A model generated the notes under the pieces. That model did not search any database and was not told the origin of the DNA. It saw only the letters and a program-made list of their open reading frames with translations. DNA of 64,000 nt from Mycobacterium sp. ACS4331 (GTDB lineage: Bacteria; Actinomycetota; Actinomycetes; Mycobacteriales; Mycobacteriaceae). Shown piece by piece: positions 46,232 to 55,457 of this stretch. The stretch lies in assembly GCF_001667265.1 (NCBI RefSeq), contig NZ_LZHW01000031.1, positions 62,001 through 126,000 of the forward strand, written 5' to 3'. The translations under genes and the position numbers were made by a program. The first letter of the stretch is position 1. Every line of letters begins with the position of its first letter.

Positions 46232-46969
46232 TCACGAGATGGCCACTGTGCCGTCGGCCAAGTTGTAGTAGCCGACCACCACCTTCAGCTTGCCGGAGTC
46301 CAACGCGGGCTTCAGCTCCTTCGACGCCATGATCTGATCACGAGACTGCTCCGCGTTCGCCATGATGGAGTTGGTCAGCAGATTCCCCGGGCGCTTCTCG
46401 GCCACCGCGACGGCGGGTGTGATCGCGCTGATGAGTGCACCGACGTCACCGTGTGGCTCCGAATGCTGCTGGAGGGACGCGAGAGTCGCCGACACCGCAC
46501 CACAATCCTGGTGCCCGAGGACCATGATGAGGTGCGTGCCGAGGTGGCCGACCGCGTACTCGATGCTGCCCATGCCCGCAGGGTCGACGACATTGCCGGC
46601 CACGCGGACGACGAACAGGTCGCCGAGGCCCTGGTCGAAGATGATCTCAGGGGGCAGCCGAGAGTCCGAACAGCTCAGCACGATGGCGAACGGCGACTGA
46701 CCCTCCGACAACGGCTGACGGGCGTCCGGTGATTGATCGGGGTGCATCATGCGGCCCTCGACGAACCGCTGATTGCCCTGTTTCAACTCCGCCAGCGCCA
46801 TCTCGGCACCCGAGATGTTGGGCCTTGGCGTCTCGGTCCTGATGGGAACGTCCGCGGGCACTGTGACGGTCTCGGTGGCCGTTGTCCTCTCCGGCGCACC
46901 GCAGGCGCTGAGAGCCGCGGCGGCCGCGGTCGTACCGGCAACTCCGAACCAGGCGCGTCGTGAAAGCAT
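46232..46969 (-). CDS. Exported beta-carbonic anhydrase
   Basis: 245-residue beta-class carbonic anhydrase interconverting CO2 and bicarbonate. Zinc ligands Cys100 (with the Asp-Arg dyad in SCSDSR), His143 and Cys146 (GHQDCG) are all present. The N-terminus carries a twin-arginine-like signal (SRRAWFG) ending in lipobox LSACG, so it is an exported lipoprotein rather than the cytosolic form. ATG at 46969 chosen for this signal. Confidence 0.9.
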   Translation of the reverse strand: MLSRRAWFGVAGTTAAAAALSACGAPERTTATETVTVPADVPIRTETPRPNISGAEMALAELKQGNQRFVEGRMMHPDQSPDARQPLSEGQSPFAIVLSCSDSRLPPEIIFDQGLGDLFVVRVAGNVVDPAGMGSIEYAVGHLGTHLIMVLGHQDCGAVSATLASLQQHSEPHGDVGALISAITPAVAVAEKRPGNLLTNSIMANAEQSRDQIMASKELKPALDSGKLKVVVGYYNLADGTVAIS

Positions 46970-47925
46970 GCCGGTGAGAGTAACGCGGCGACGCAGACAA
47001 CAGGTCGGTTTCAACGTATCGATGGGGCGCGTGTCGCGGACTTCACGGACGAGAGTGGTTCTCCGACAGGCAAGTTCGACGAAACCCGGCCATGGCTTGA
47101 GGCTGGGCGGGTGGGTGTACAGACGGAGCCTGCTGGGGAAGCGCGACGACGCTGGGGGACGCGCTGCTCTGTCGCGTCACCGGAATCTGTCTGCTTCCCA
47201 ACAGGTTTCCCGTGAGATCCACCGATCGACCTCGAGGCGGTGGATCTGGCGTTATTCGGTTGGAAGATGGTTCAGGCCGAACCTCCCGGGCCGCCGCCAC
47301 CGCCGGCCACACCCTCGCCGCCGTTCAGTCCGGCTGCGGAATCGCCTGGGGTGTCGGGGTTCCCAGACTGGTCGGGGCCGCCGACACCCGCGCCACCGCT
47401 TCCGCCCTGACCGCCGTCGCCACCGTTGCCGCCGTATCCACGCCTCATCGATGTTCCGGACGCACCGCGATCGATCAGTGCGCGAACGCCGCCCACCTGT
47501 TCCCCTGTTCTTTCAGTGCCGTCACAGCCAACTCGCAGCACCGTACGCACCATGAGCGATAAGCGTTCTCTGAAAGTGCCAGCCAGTCCTTCCTCGCTTC
47601 AAGATGCAAACATTGGAGACCGTGACGGCCGAGAACTCCGCAGTCCAACGACGTACCGCTGCGGAGTCGGTTACCGCCGGTTAAGGACAATTCACGATGG
47701 CCGGGCTTGCCAGAGTGTCGCCTTCCGGCGTGAAGACTCGGCGACGAGTCCTGCTCGACCATGGCGACGGGTCCTGCTCGGCCGGACGGGATCGCGACGC
47801 CGTCGCGCCGAAGCTCCCCAGGGCACAACCGCTCGCCGAAGTTTCCCAGCGCAAGCAACCGAATGGAGTGGTGTCGGTGTGGGTACTCCCGGCGGGCGGG
47901 GTTCACATCGGCGGCGGAGGTCATG
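46970..47925. other. 956-bp region with no confident gene
   Basis: Apart from the PGRS-like frame at 47272-47553 I see no coding sequence with support. Long open frames here on both strands have no recognisable motif. The right end has the ribosome site of the permease gene. Confidence 0.5.
47272..47553 (-). pseudogene. PGRS-like glycine-rich fragment
   Basis: The second half of this 93-codon frame reads [20 protein letters not shown] and ends in GGGGGPGGSA, the composition of a PGRS tail. The first 40 codons show no signal peptide or PE domain. It may be the leftover 3' end of a PGRS gene, or a small glycine-rich protein. Not assigned with confidence. Confidence 0.35.
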
Positions 47926-49749
47926 ATGAGCGCGGCACCCACCCTGAAGAAGGCACTGAGCCAACGCCAGCTGACGATGATCGCCATCGGCGGGGTGATC
48001 GGCGCCGGCCTGTTCGTCGGATCCGGCGTCGTCATCGGCGACACCGGACCGGGCGCCTTCCTCACCTACGGCATGGCCGGCGTGCTCATCATCATGGTGA
48101 TGCGCATGCTGGCGGAGATGGCGGTGGCCAACCCGTCGACGGGGTCGTTCGCGGACTACTCCCGCAACGCACTGGGGCATTGGGCGGGATTCTCCGTCGG
48201 GTGGTTGTACTGGTACTTCTGGGTCATCGTCGTCGGGTTCGAGGCGATCGCGGGCGCCAAGATCATCCAGTACTGGATCGACATACCGCTGTGGCTGTCC
48301 GCGCTGGTGTTCATGGTGCTGATGACGGCCACCAACCTGTTCTCGGTGGCCTCCTACGGCGAGTTCGAGTTCTGGTTCGCCGGCATCAAGGTGGCCGCGA
48401 TCATCGCGTTCCTCGCGGTCGGCGGGGCCTACGTGTTCGGCCTGTGGCCGGACAAGTCGGCTGACTTCTCCAACCTGACCAGCCACGGCGGCTTCATGCC
48501 CCTGGGGTTCGGAGTGATCACCGTCGGCATCGTGACGGTGATCTTCTCCATGGTCGGTGCCGAGATCGCAACCATCGCCGCCGCGGAGTCCCAGGATCCC
48601 GAACGCGCGGTGGCCAAAGCCGCCAACTCGGTGATCCTGCGCATCCTGATCTTCTACGTCGGTGCCGTGCTGCTGCTGGTGCTGATCGTGCCCTGGAACG
48701 ACGACAGCGTGGCGGCGTCCCCGTTCGTCGCGGCCTTCAACGCGATGGGCATTCCGTACGCCGACCACGTGATGAATGCCGTGGTGCTGACCGCGGTGCT
48801 CAGCTGTCTGAACTCGGGCATGTACACGGCGTCGCGCATGCTCTTTGTGCTCGCGGCGCGCCGCGAGGCGCCGGCGGCACTGGTGACGGTGACGCGGCGC
48901 GGCGTACCGACCAATGCGATCCTGGCGTCCTCGGTCGTCGGGTTCCTCTGCGTGATCGCCGCGGCGGCCTCCCCGGACACCATCTTCGCGTTTCTGCTCA
49001 ACTCCAGCGGCGCCATCATCCTGTTCGTCTATCTGCTGATCGCGATCTCGCAGATCGTGCTGCGCCGACGCACGCCGGACTCCGAACTGCGCGTGAAGAT
49101 GTGGCTGTTCCCGGTGCTCTCGGTGCTGACCGCGGCGGGGATCGTCGCGATCCTGGTGCAGATGTTCATCGACCCCGCGCTGCGTTCCCAACTGGTGCTC
49201 AGCCTGCTGTCCTGGGCCGTGGTGCTGCTGCTGTACGGCGCCAACAAGTGGTTCGTCCGCAGGCGTCCGGTCCGCCCCGACGACGTTCCCGCGGATCGCG
49301 CGCACCGCGTGCTCGTGTTGGCCAACCACACCGTCGACTCCGACGAACTGCTGGCCGAGTTGACCCGGATCGGCGTCGACCGCGACACGCGGTATCTGGT
49401 GGTGGTGCCCGCGAGTCCGGTCGACACCGGCGCCGCGGCCACGCACGGTCCACGTGACGTCTCCGAGGCCACCGAGGAGGCCGCCAGGGCCCGGTTGGAG
49501 ACCACGCTGACCGCGCTGCGCACCGAAAACCGGGACGTCGAGGGCGAACTGGGTGATGCCAGGCCGCTGCGCGCGCTGGCCGACGCCGTTCAGAGATACC
49601 GGCCGGACCAGATCGTGATCGCCACCCTGCCGCCGGAGTTCTCGGTCTGGCAGCGTTTCGACGTCGTGGAGCGGGCCCGCATCCAGTTCGACGTTCCGGT
49701 CACCCATGTGGTCGCGACATCCGTTGCGGAGAAGAGGGTTTCGAGATGA
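47926..49749 (+). CDS. APC-family amino acid permease with a C-terminal stress-protein-like domain
   Basis: 607 residues. The first 430 form a twelve-helix amino acid permease of the AroP/GabP type (MIAIGGVIGAGLFVGSG at the start, GAEIATIAAAESQDPERAV in the consensus helix). After the last helix a soluble domain of about 150 residues (HRVLVLANHTVDSDELLAEL ... PDQIVIATLPPEFSVW) resembles the universal-stress-protein fold. ATG at 47926 sits 5 nt after GGAGG; another ATG is 3 bp upstream. It overlaps the USP gene by ATGA, which suggests that the two products act together. Confidence 0.87.
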   Translation: MSAAPTLKKALSQRQLTMIAIGGVIGAGLFVGSGVVIGDTGPGAFLTYGMAGVLIIMVMRMLAEMAVANPSTGSFADYSRNALGHWAGFSVGWLYWYFWVIVVGFEAIAGAKIIQYWIDIPLWLSALVFMVLMTATNLFSVASYGEFEFWFAGIKVAAIIAFLAVGGAYVFGLWPDKSADFSNLTSHGGFMPLGFGVITVGIVTVIFSMVGAEIATIAAAESQDPERAVAKAANSVILRILIFYVGAVLLLVLIVPWNDDSVAASPFVAAFNAMGIPYADHVMNAVVLTAVLSCLNSGMYTASRMLFVLAARREAPAALVTVTRRGVPTNAILASSVVGFLCVIAAAASPDTIFAFLLNSSGAIILFVYLLIAISQIVLRRRTPDSELRVKMWLFPVLSVLTAAGIVAILVQMFIDPALRSQLVLSLLSWAVVLLLYGANKWFVRRRPVRPDDVPADRAHRVLVLANHTVDSDELLAELTRIGVDRDTRYLVVVPASPVDTGAAATHGPRDVSEATEEAARARLETTLTALRTENRDVEGELGDARPLRALADAVQRYRPDQIVIATLPPEFSVWQRFDVVERARIQFDVPVTHVVATSVAEKRVSR

Positions 49750-50633
49750 CGATTCTCGCGGGGTTCAGCGCGTCCGGACACGCGCCGGCTCCGCTGCATC
49801 TGGCCGCTCAGCTGGCTCGGGCCACCGGAGACCGGATCGTCGCGGTGGCGGTCGTCGAAGATCATTGGCCCCGCAGTCTGGATCCGACGGAGGGGGAGTA
49901 CCTGGACCACGTCGGCGGGCAGGCGCTGCGATCACTCAAGGAACTGGTCGCCGGCCTGTCCGGTGAGCTCGACGTGTGCACCATGATCCATCAGGCCGAG
50001 TCGGTGCCGGCGGGACTGACCGACCTCGCCGAGGAGTTGAGCGCCGACATGGTGGTCGTCGGGTCGTCGTCCTCGGGTCTGCTGGGCCGCATCGCCCTGG
50101 GCAGCGTCACCGACCGCCTCGTGCACACCGCCAGCATCCCGGTGGCCATCGCACCGCGGGGCTATCCGTTGCAGAGCGCCGGGATCGACCGGTTGACGGT
50201 GGCCTACGGCGGGCAGGCCGATGAGGTCGGACTCGTCGCCACGACCGCCGAACTCGCCGAGCGATGGTCGGCGGCGCTGCGGATCGCGTCGTTCACCGTG
50301 CGGCCGGTGACCATGTTCGCCGGCTCCATCGAAACCTCGGCGGAGGACCTCGTCGTGCAGCAGTGGGCGCGGCAGACCCAGGAGAACATCGTCGCCCAGT
50401 TGCAGCGGGTCCGTACGGGGGTCGGAGTGCTGGCCGCTGAGGTGGTGATCGGTGCGGGAGTGACCTGGCGGGATGCGGTGGAGACCGTCGAGTGGCGGGC
50501 CGGGGACGTCCTGGTGCTCGGCTCCGGCGCGGCCGGACCGGCTGCCCAAGTGTTCCTCGGTTCGGCGGCGGCGCGGATCCTGCGGCATGCGCCGGTGCCG
50601 GCGATGATCGTGCCGCGACGTACGGCGGGCTGA
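49746..50633 (+). CDS. Universal stress protein, two tandem domains
   Basis: 295 residues. Domain 1 (about 1-140) has the nucleotide-binding signature VVVGSSSSGLLGRIALGSVT followed by DRLVHTASIPVAI. Domain 2 (about 150-290) ends with LGSGAAGPAAQVFLGSAAAR, a weaker form. ATP-binding USPs often modulate transporters or dormancy. The stop/start overlap with the permease, which itself carries a USP-like domain, argues for a physical regulatory pair. Confidence 0.87.
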   Translation: MTILAGFSASGHAPAPLHLAAQLARATGDRIVAVAVVEDHWPRSLDPTEGEYLDHVGGQALRSLKELVAGLSGELDVCTMIHQAESVPAGLTDLAEELSADMVVVGSSSSGLLGRIALGSVTDRLVHTASIPVAIAPRGYPLQSAGIDRLTVAYGGQADEVGLVATTAELAERWSAALRIASFTVRPVTMFAGSIETSAEDLVVQQWARQTQENIVAQLQRVRTGVGVLAAEVVIGAGVTWRDAVETVEWRAGDVLVLGSGAAGPAAQVFLGSAAARILRHAPVPAMIVPRRTAG

Positions 50634-50708
50634 ACCGCCCAGTGACCCAAAAAGGACGGCGCGGCCGTTACGTCCTCGCCGGAACCTTCGGAGTGAAAGG
50701 CTCACACG

Positions 50709-50900
50709 ATGTCATTTCGAGTGAAGTTCGAACGCAACGAACAGCCGGGGGAGTACGGCGACGACGACACCTTCGAGTTCCTCGACAACGGTGTCCTCAG
50801 GCTGTCGTTCAGTGAACCGGCGCGATGGGACGAGTACTACGCGCCGCACGCCTGGTATCAGGTCATCGCGGAGGAGAAGCACGGGCCGGGGTCATCGTGA
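50709..50900 (+). CDS. 63-residue protein, unknown function
   Basis: Short acidic protein with no signal peptide or membrane segment. It begins MSFRVKFERNEQPGEYGDDD and is rich in aromatic residues near the middle (WDEYYAPHAWYQV), a compact beta-type composition. A ribosome site (GAAAGG) precedes the ATG. It is 75 bp after the USP gene and could be in the same transcript. I do not recognise the family. Confidence 0.6.
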   Translation: MSFRVKFERNEQPGEYGDDDTFEFLDNGVLRLSFSEPARWDEYYAPHAWYQVIAEEKHGPGSS

Positions 50901-50950
50901 GCACCTGTGCCAGTGCGGCTTTGGCGTGCCCGGTGTGCTGACGTGAAGGT

Positions 50951-51601
50951 CTAGTCCGCTTCGAGCAGGAGCGGGTCGGAGTCCAGTCCGTGGCCCAGAT
51001 GCGTGAGCAGCGTCTCGAACTCGGCGCGCACGTGGTCCTCCATCCGCGACAGGATCTCCGACTCGTCACCGGCGATCATGGCGTCCAGGATGCCGTCGTG
51101 CTCCTTGGCGGCTTCCGCGCGCCCCTGCACGCCCCAGGGAAAGGCGTCCCAGAATCGTTGTATCTCCCTGGTCAGCGTCGCCAGCCCGCAGTGACCGTAG
51201 ATTCCGAAGTGGAACTCCTGGTCGAGTTGGCGGGCGGCCTCCTCGTCGCCGCGTGCGCAGGCGTCGCCGTAGTCGGTGTTGATGCGGCGCACGGCCGCGA
51301 AGTCCACCCGGCTCATCCGGTTTGACGCGCGCAGCGCCGCGTAAGGCTCGAGTAGGCGCAGCATCACGTAGGTGGAACGGATCTGATCCGAGTCGGGGGC
51401 GGTCACGGATACGCCGTGGTGTGAGGAACCCACGACCAGGCCGGCGGTCAGCAGTTGCCGCAGAGCTTCTCGTGCCGGGGTGGTGCTGGTCTCGAACCGC
51501 TCGGCGATCTCCACCTGCAGCAGCCGAGAGCCCTTCGGGAGCTTCCCGGAGGTGATTTCGGCCTTCAGGGTGTTGAAGATCAGTTCTGCCTTCGTCCCCA
51601 A
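50951..51601 (-). CDS. GntR-family (FCD/FadR-type) regulator of the catabolic cluster
   Basis: 216 residues from a TTG at 51601, chosen because AGGGGG precedes it and GntR homology starts at once; an ATG at 51688 would add 29 unlike residues. The N-terminal winged helix contains GSRLLQVEIAERFETSTTPA followed by REALRQLLTAGLV. The all-helical FCD domain follows, with Asp/His positions (DQEFHFGIYGHCG, then the late EH pair) that bind metal and a carboxylic-acid ligand in the family. Divergent from the solute-binding gene, so it probably controls the cluster at 51768-64000. Confidence 0.88.
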   Translation of the reverse strand: MGTKAELIFNTLKAEITSGKLPKGSRLLQVEIAERFETSTTPAREALRQLLTAGLVVGSSHHGVSVTAPDSDQIRSTYVMLRLLEPYAALRASNRMSRVDFAAVRRINTDYGDACARGDEEAARQLDQEFHFGIYGHCGLATLTREIQRFWDAFPWGVQGRAEAAKEHDGILDAMIAGDESEILSRMEDHVRAEFETLLTHLGHGLDSDPLLLEAD

Positions 51602-51657
51602 GGTTCCCCCTAGTCGTTTCTGCCCGAACAGTGTACGGGCTGTGCCGTTTTCGGCAG

Positions 51658-51689
51658 ATTGTGCATTTTCTTGTTTAAGTCTGCACATT
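51658..51689. promoter_or_regulatory. Candidate FCD-GntR operator A
   Basis: ATTGTGCAT at 51658-51666 and its near-inverse TGCACATT at 51682-51689 lie in the 166-bp gap between the regulator and the solute-binding gene. A 12-bp match to ATTGTGCATTTT (10 of 12 identities, opposite strand) recurs at 61550-61561. The link with the GntR protein is by position. Confidence 0.5.
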
Positions 51690-51767
51690 CCGGTGATGTC
51701 AGATACAGTAGCGCAAGCGTAGTGGTGCGCGTCACCTCGATTGGACTTTCGGGATGGAGTGGTTTTG

Positions 51768-53120
51768 GTGTCTTCGTTGTCGCGTCGGTCGCTGTTGGGC
51801 GGGGCGTTGGGCTTGGGAGCCTCTGCTGTGCTGTTGTCTGCGTGTGGTCGCGGCGGCAGTGGCGGCGGTGGTGGGTCGAGCTCGGGAGCCGTCGATCTGA
51901 TGTACGACTGGACCTATAACGGGCCGCCGGGGACGGTGGCCGAGTACTGGTCTCAGGTCCGTGATCGACTCGCGACTGCCGGCGGTGCTCGTCTGGGCGG
52001 TTTGAATGAGGTTCCGTTCGAGGCGATCTTCCAGTCGGTGGGTGCGGCTCTGCGGGCGAAATCCGGTCCCTCGCTGGCGACCTGGTACTCCGATTTCTTC
52101 ACGTTCGACCTGGCGCACAAGTCGTCGATCGCCCCGTTGGACGAGTACGTCGGTGCTGGAGAGACGGGACACTGGCTGCTTGCCTCGACGAAGTCTGACG
52201 GTGCGTATTACGGTGCGCCGCACGTGATCGAGGCGATGGGGTTGGTGATCAACCGGAAGTTGTTCGACCGCGCCGGTGTCAAGGTCGAGGGTCGATTTGA
52301 GTCCTATGAGGCGTTCATCGAGGCCTGCGATCGGCTGGTGGCGGCGGGGATCACGCCGATCCAGGCCGGCACCAGTGACGGCATCGGCGCTGAGGGCTGG
52401 TTCATGCTTGAGAAGTTGCAGGTGTGCGACTCCCCGGCCGAGTTGTTGCGGGTGGTCACTGGTGACGTGCCGGTGCGGGATTCGTTGTATGCGCCCGTGG
52501 TGTCGAACGCGACGGTGTTGCGGGACAAGTACATCAACGCGGCGCCGAACAACGACACCAACCAGGATGCGGTCAACAAGTTCCTGCGGGGCGGGGCGGC
52601 GATGGCCCTGATGCTGCCCGCGGCGATGGCTGATCCGGCCATCGGTTCCGAGTTCGAGCTGATCGGCTTCCCGGCCTCGGCGGCCAAGATGAATCGTGAG
52701 GCGCTGGGCGCCGGTGACACCGTGATGATCATGGGGTACGCCGATGACAAGGCGCAGGCGGGTGAGGTCATTCGGTTCCTGCATCAGCCGGAGCAGTTGC
52801 AGTTGTGGTGGGAGCTGACGGGCAGCCTGCCGGCCGACGATCGTTTCGACAGTTCAGTGCTGCCGGAGCGGTTGAAGACGTTGTGGGCGATGATCACCGG
52901 TGGCGCGCGCGGCGAGTACTCGTTGTGGTGGCCGGACAATTTCTATCCGTCGACGGTGGCGTTGCCGCTGATCGGGGCGATGCAGCAGATGTTCGCCGGT
53001 GCGGCGAATGCCGATCAGACGTTGACCAAGATCGATGACGTGTTCGCCAAGTTCCGCCAGCAGAACCCCGGAGAACTCGACGTCGTGCGTGCCTTCGCCA
53101 AGACCCTCGAAACATCCTGA
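51768..53120 (+). CDS. ABC sugar-type substrate-binding lipoprotein (CUT1)
   Basis: 450-residue extracellular binding protein. Twin-arginine-like signal SRRSLLGGALGLGASAVLL with lipobox LSACG, a Gly/Ser spacer, then a family-1 binding fold (GAPHVIEAMGLVINRKLFDR, and FLRGGAAMALMLPAAMADP). GTG 51768 is chosen: GGAG 8 nt upstream and a clean signal; ATG-like starts upstream are not in good context. It binds the substrate for the permeases at 55458 and 56351 and the ATPase at 57277. Confidence 0.88.
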   Translation: MSSLSRRSLLGGALGLGASAVLLSACGRGGSGGGGGSSSGAVDLMYDWTYNGPPGTVAEYWSQVRDRLATAGGARLGGLNEVPFEAIFQSVGAALRAKSGPSLATWYSDFFTFDLAHKSSIAPLDEYVGAGETGHWLLASTKSDGAYYGAPHVIEAMGLVINRKLFDRAGVKVEGRFESYEAFIEACDRLVAAGITPIQAGTSDGIGAEGWFMLEKLQVCDSPAELLRVVTGDVPVRDSLYAPVVSNATVLRDKYINAAPNNDTNQDAVNKFLRGGAAMALMLPAAMADPAIGSEFELIGFPASAAKMNREALGAGDTVMIMGYADDKAQAGEVIRFLHQPEQLQLWWELTGSLPADDRFDSSVLPERLKTLWAMITGGARGEYSLWWPDNFYPSTVALPLIGAMQQMFAGAANADQTLTKIDDVFAKFRQQNPGELDVVRAFAKTLETS

Positions 53121-53205
53121 TGGCCGACAACGACTGAACGGCAACTGAAACCGATGGTTGAGGGCGGTCTGCTCAGGCGACAGCGGTTTCTGACTTCGTG
53201 AGGAC

Positions 53206-53233
53206 GTCTGCGGGTCTGCCCGGACCTGCAGAC
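53206..53233 (+). terminator. Strong hairpin between the binding-protein gene and the GMC gene
   Basis: Left arm GTCTGCGGGTC and right arm GACCTGCAGAC (11 bp, one G-T pair) enclose a 6-base loop. No U-tract follows, so it is more likely an attenuating or RNA-stabilising hairpin than a full terminator. It would allow more binding protein than enzymes, a common arrangement in ABC operons. Confidence 0.5.
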
Positions 53234-53375
53234 GATGGACGGCCATCCCGGATCGCGACCACGCGTCAGCGGCGCCGAGAGTCCCCTCACTCAGCGCCCA
53301 CTGGCGTCACGGCTGTCTGCCGGTCACGTGGGTGGAATTCGCGATGCCAAAATACTGGAACTGTAAGGAGATTAC

Positions 53376-55010
53376 GTGTCCGCGGTTAAAACGGACGAGG
53401 CTGGGAATCCTGACGTCCTCATCATCGGGGCGGGAGCATCGGGCTCCACAGCGGCCCGGATGTTGGCGGAGAGCGGATTCCAGGTCACCGTCCTGGAGCA
53501 GGGCGGCTGGGTGGGCCGCGCCGACTACCCCAGCGAGCGCCCCGATCGCGATGTACTCACCAATGGGCCATGGTCGGCGAACCCCAACGTGCGACGCAGC
53601 AGCTGGGACTACCCGATCGACGTGGCGGATTCCGACGTGTACCCGCTCAACTTCAACGCCGCGGGCGGCAGCACCATCCTCTACGGCGCCGAGTGGCCCA
53701 GGTTCATCCCGTCGGACTTCAAGTTGCACAGTCTCTACGGCATGGCCGATGACTGGCCGTTCAGCTACGAGGACTTGGAGCCCTACTACGCCCTGCTGGA
53801 GGAGACGGTCGGCGTCTCCGGCACTCCGGGCGATCCGGCCTATCCCCCCAATGAGTCAGAGCTGATGCCCGGTCTGCCCATGGGACGCATGGGCATCAAG
53901 GCCGCCGAGGGCATGAACAAGCTGGGCTGGCACTGGTGGCCCGCGATCAACGCGATCATGAGCAGGACGGTGGGCGATCGCGGAGCCTGCAGCCGCTGGG
54001 CGACCTGCATGACCGGCTGCCCGGAGGGCGCGAAGGCCTCGTTCGACGTGGCCATGCTCCCCGCCGCCGTCGCGGCCGGGGCGCGCGTGGTGACGAACGC
54101 ACGAGTCCGGGAGATCACCGTGAATGAGGCGGGCCTCGCGAGCGGCGCGACGTGGATCGACGCCGAGGGCGTCGAGCACCACACCGCGGCGCCGATCGTG
54201 ATCGTGTGCGCCAACGGGGTCGGAACCCCGCGCCTGCTGCAGCTTTCGACGTCCGCCCGCTTCCCCAACGGCCTCGCCAACTCCTCCGGCCTGGTCGGAC
54301 GGCGGTTGATGATGCATCCGTTCCTGGCGGTGATGGGGGTCTACGACGAACCATTGGAGAGTTGGCTCGGGCCGTACGGGGCTCCGATCTACTCGCTGCA
54401 GTTCGCCGAGACGGATCTGAGCCGGGGATTCGCGCGCGGCGCCCGCTGGTCGGCGCAGCCGATCACCGGCCCGATGGAGATTCTGCGCCGTTACGACGAC
54501 CTGCCCCGCGAACAGCGCACGGGTGCCGCCGGTCAGGCGCTGGTGGAGCGGGCGCTGGGCAGGGCGTTCGAATGGGGCGTGTCCATCGAGGACCTCCCCG
54601 ACGACAACAACTACGTGACGCTCAGTGACGACATCGTGGACAGTTCCGGGCTGCCGGCTCCCAAGGTCGTCTACTCCATCTCGGAGGACAGTCGGCGCAA
54701 CCTGGAGTGGAACGCAGAGCGGGCCCGCGAAGCCCATGAGGCATCGGGTGCGGTGGAGACCAAGATCATCAACTGGATGCCCGAGACGGGTTGGCACATG
54801 CTGGGAACGGCCCGCTGCGGCGATGATCCGGCGACCTCGGTGGTGAACGGATTCGGCCAGGCGCACGACGTTCCGAACCTGTACATCCTCGACGGCAGCG
54901 TCTTCGTGACGTCGTCGGCGGTGAACCCGACGTCGACCATCGTCGCGTTCGCGGCCCGTGCCGTCGAGCATCTGATCGAGAACGCATCTAATCAGGAGGT
55001 TCCGTTGTGA
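53376..55010 (+). CDS. GMC-family flavoprotein dehydrogenase with Fe-S-like cysteine motif
   Basis: 544 residues. FAD-binding GxGxxG near the N-terminus (LIIGAGASGSTAARML), GMC signature NFNAAGGSTILYGAEW, and the C-terminal active-site region GWHMLGTARCGDD with NPTSTIVAFAARA. Cys205, Cys211 and Cys215 (CSRWATCMTGCPEGAK) resemble the 3Fe-4S ligands of FAD-dependent glucose dehydrogenase. No export signal is seen. GTG at 53376 behind TAAGGAG. Coupled (GTGA) to the small-subunit gene. It should oxidise an alcohol or sugar. Confidence 0.88.
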   Translation: MSAVKTDEAGNPDVLIIGAGASGSTAARMLAESGFQVTVLEQGGWVGRADYPSERPDRDVLTNGPWSANPNVRRSSWDYPIDVADSDVYPLNFNAAGGSTILYGAEWPRFIPSDFKLHSLYGMADDWPFSYEDLEPYYALLEETVGVSGTPGDPAYPPNESELMPGLPMGRMGIKAAEGMNKLGWHWWPAINAIMSRTVGDRGACSRWATCMTGCPEGAKASFDVAMLPAAVAAGARVVTNARVREITVNEAGLASGATWIDAEGVEHHTAAPIVIVCANGVGTPRLLQLSTSARFPNGLANSSGLVGRRLMMHPFLAVMGVYDEPLESWLGPYGAPIYSLQFAETDLSRGFARGARWSAQPITGPMEILRRYDDLPREQRTGAAGQALVERALGRAFEWGVSIEDLPDDNNYVTLSDDIVDSSGLPAPKVVYSISEDSRRNLEWNAERAREAHEASGAVETKIINWMPETGWHMLGTARCGDDPATSVVNGFGQAHDVPNLYILDGSVFVTSSAVNPTSTIVAFAARAVEHLIENASNQEVPL

Positions 55011-55450
55011 GGCCGATGCCGGCGAACGGTGTGGACATCGACGACGTCACCCGACGCGGACTGGAGATGTGGTGTGACGCGCTGCTGCCCGGCACCGCCA
55101 CGATGCCGTCGGGGCGCAGCGTCGGGGCCCACCTGGACCTGATCGACGCCGTCCTGGCGGCGGATGCCGACCTGGTCGAGGCGGTGGTGACCCTGGCGCG
55201 CACCGCCGCCGAGAGCGGGTTCGTCGACCTGTCCGACGAGGCCGACGAAATCGCCTGTGAAAAAATGATTTTCGCTATGAACGCCGCCTATTACATGTCC
55301 ACTGAAGTGACGAAGAAGCTGGGCTATCCCGGCCCGACGCGGAGGCCGATCAGTCTCGCATCCCCCGACGAGTTGGGCACTCCGGAGATGCTGGCTCCGG
55401 TGATCGCACGCGGAGAGTTCTACGTGGCGACCCCGGGGTCGCAACGGTGA
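55007..55450 (+). CDS. Gluconate-2-dehydrogenase subunit 3-like small subunit
   Basis: 147 residues, all-helical in appearance, with GLEMWCDALLPGT near the start, a GFVDLSDEADEIACEKMIFA middle and a LGYPGPTRRP end, as in the small subunits that accompany GMC-type gluconate/glucose dehydrogenases. The usual twin-arginine signal is missing, which matches the lack of a signal in the large subunit and implies a cytoplasmic complex. GTG start overlaps the GMC stop. Confidence 0.75.
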   Translation: MRPMPANGVDIDDVTRRGLEMWCDALLPGTATMPSGRSVGAHLDLIDAVLAADADLVEAVVTLARTAAESGFVDLSDEADEIACEKMIFAMNAAYYMSTEVTKKLGYPGPTRRPISLASPDELGTPEMLAPVIARGEFYVATPGSQR

Positions 55451-55457
55451 CCGAGTC

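Noticed and set aside
47692..49707. 671-codon minus-strand frame opposite the permease
   Set aside because: Shadow frame with His/Arg/Asp-rich composition; the permease on the plus strand has clear helices and motifs.
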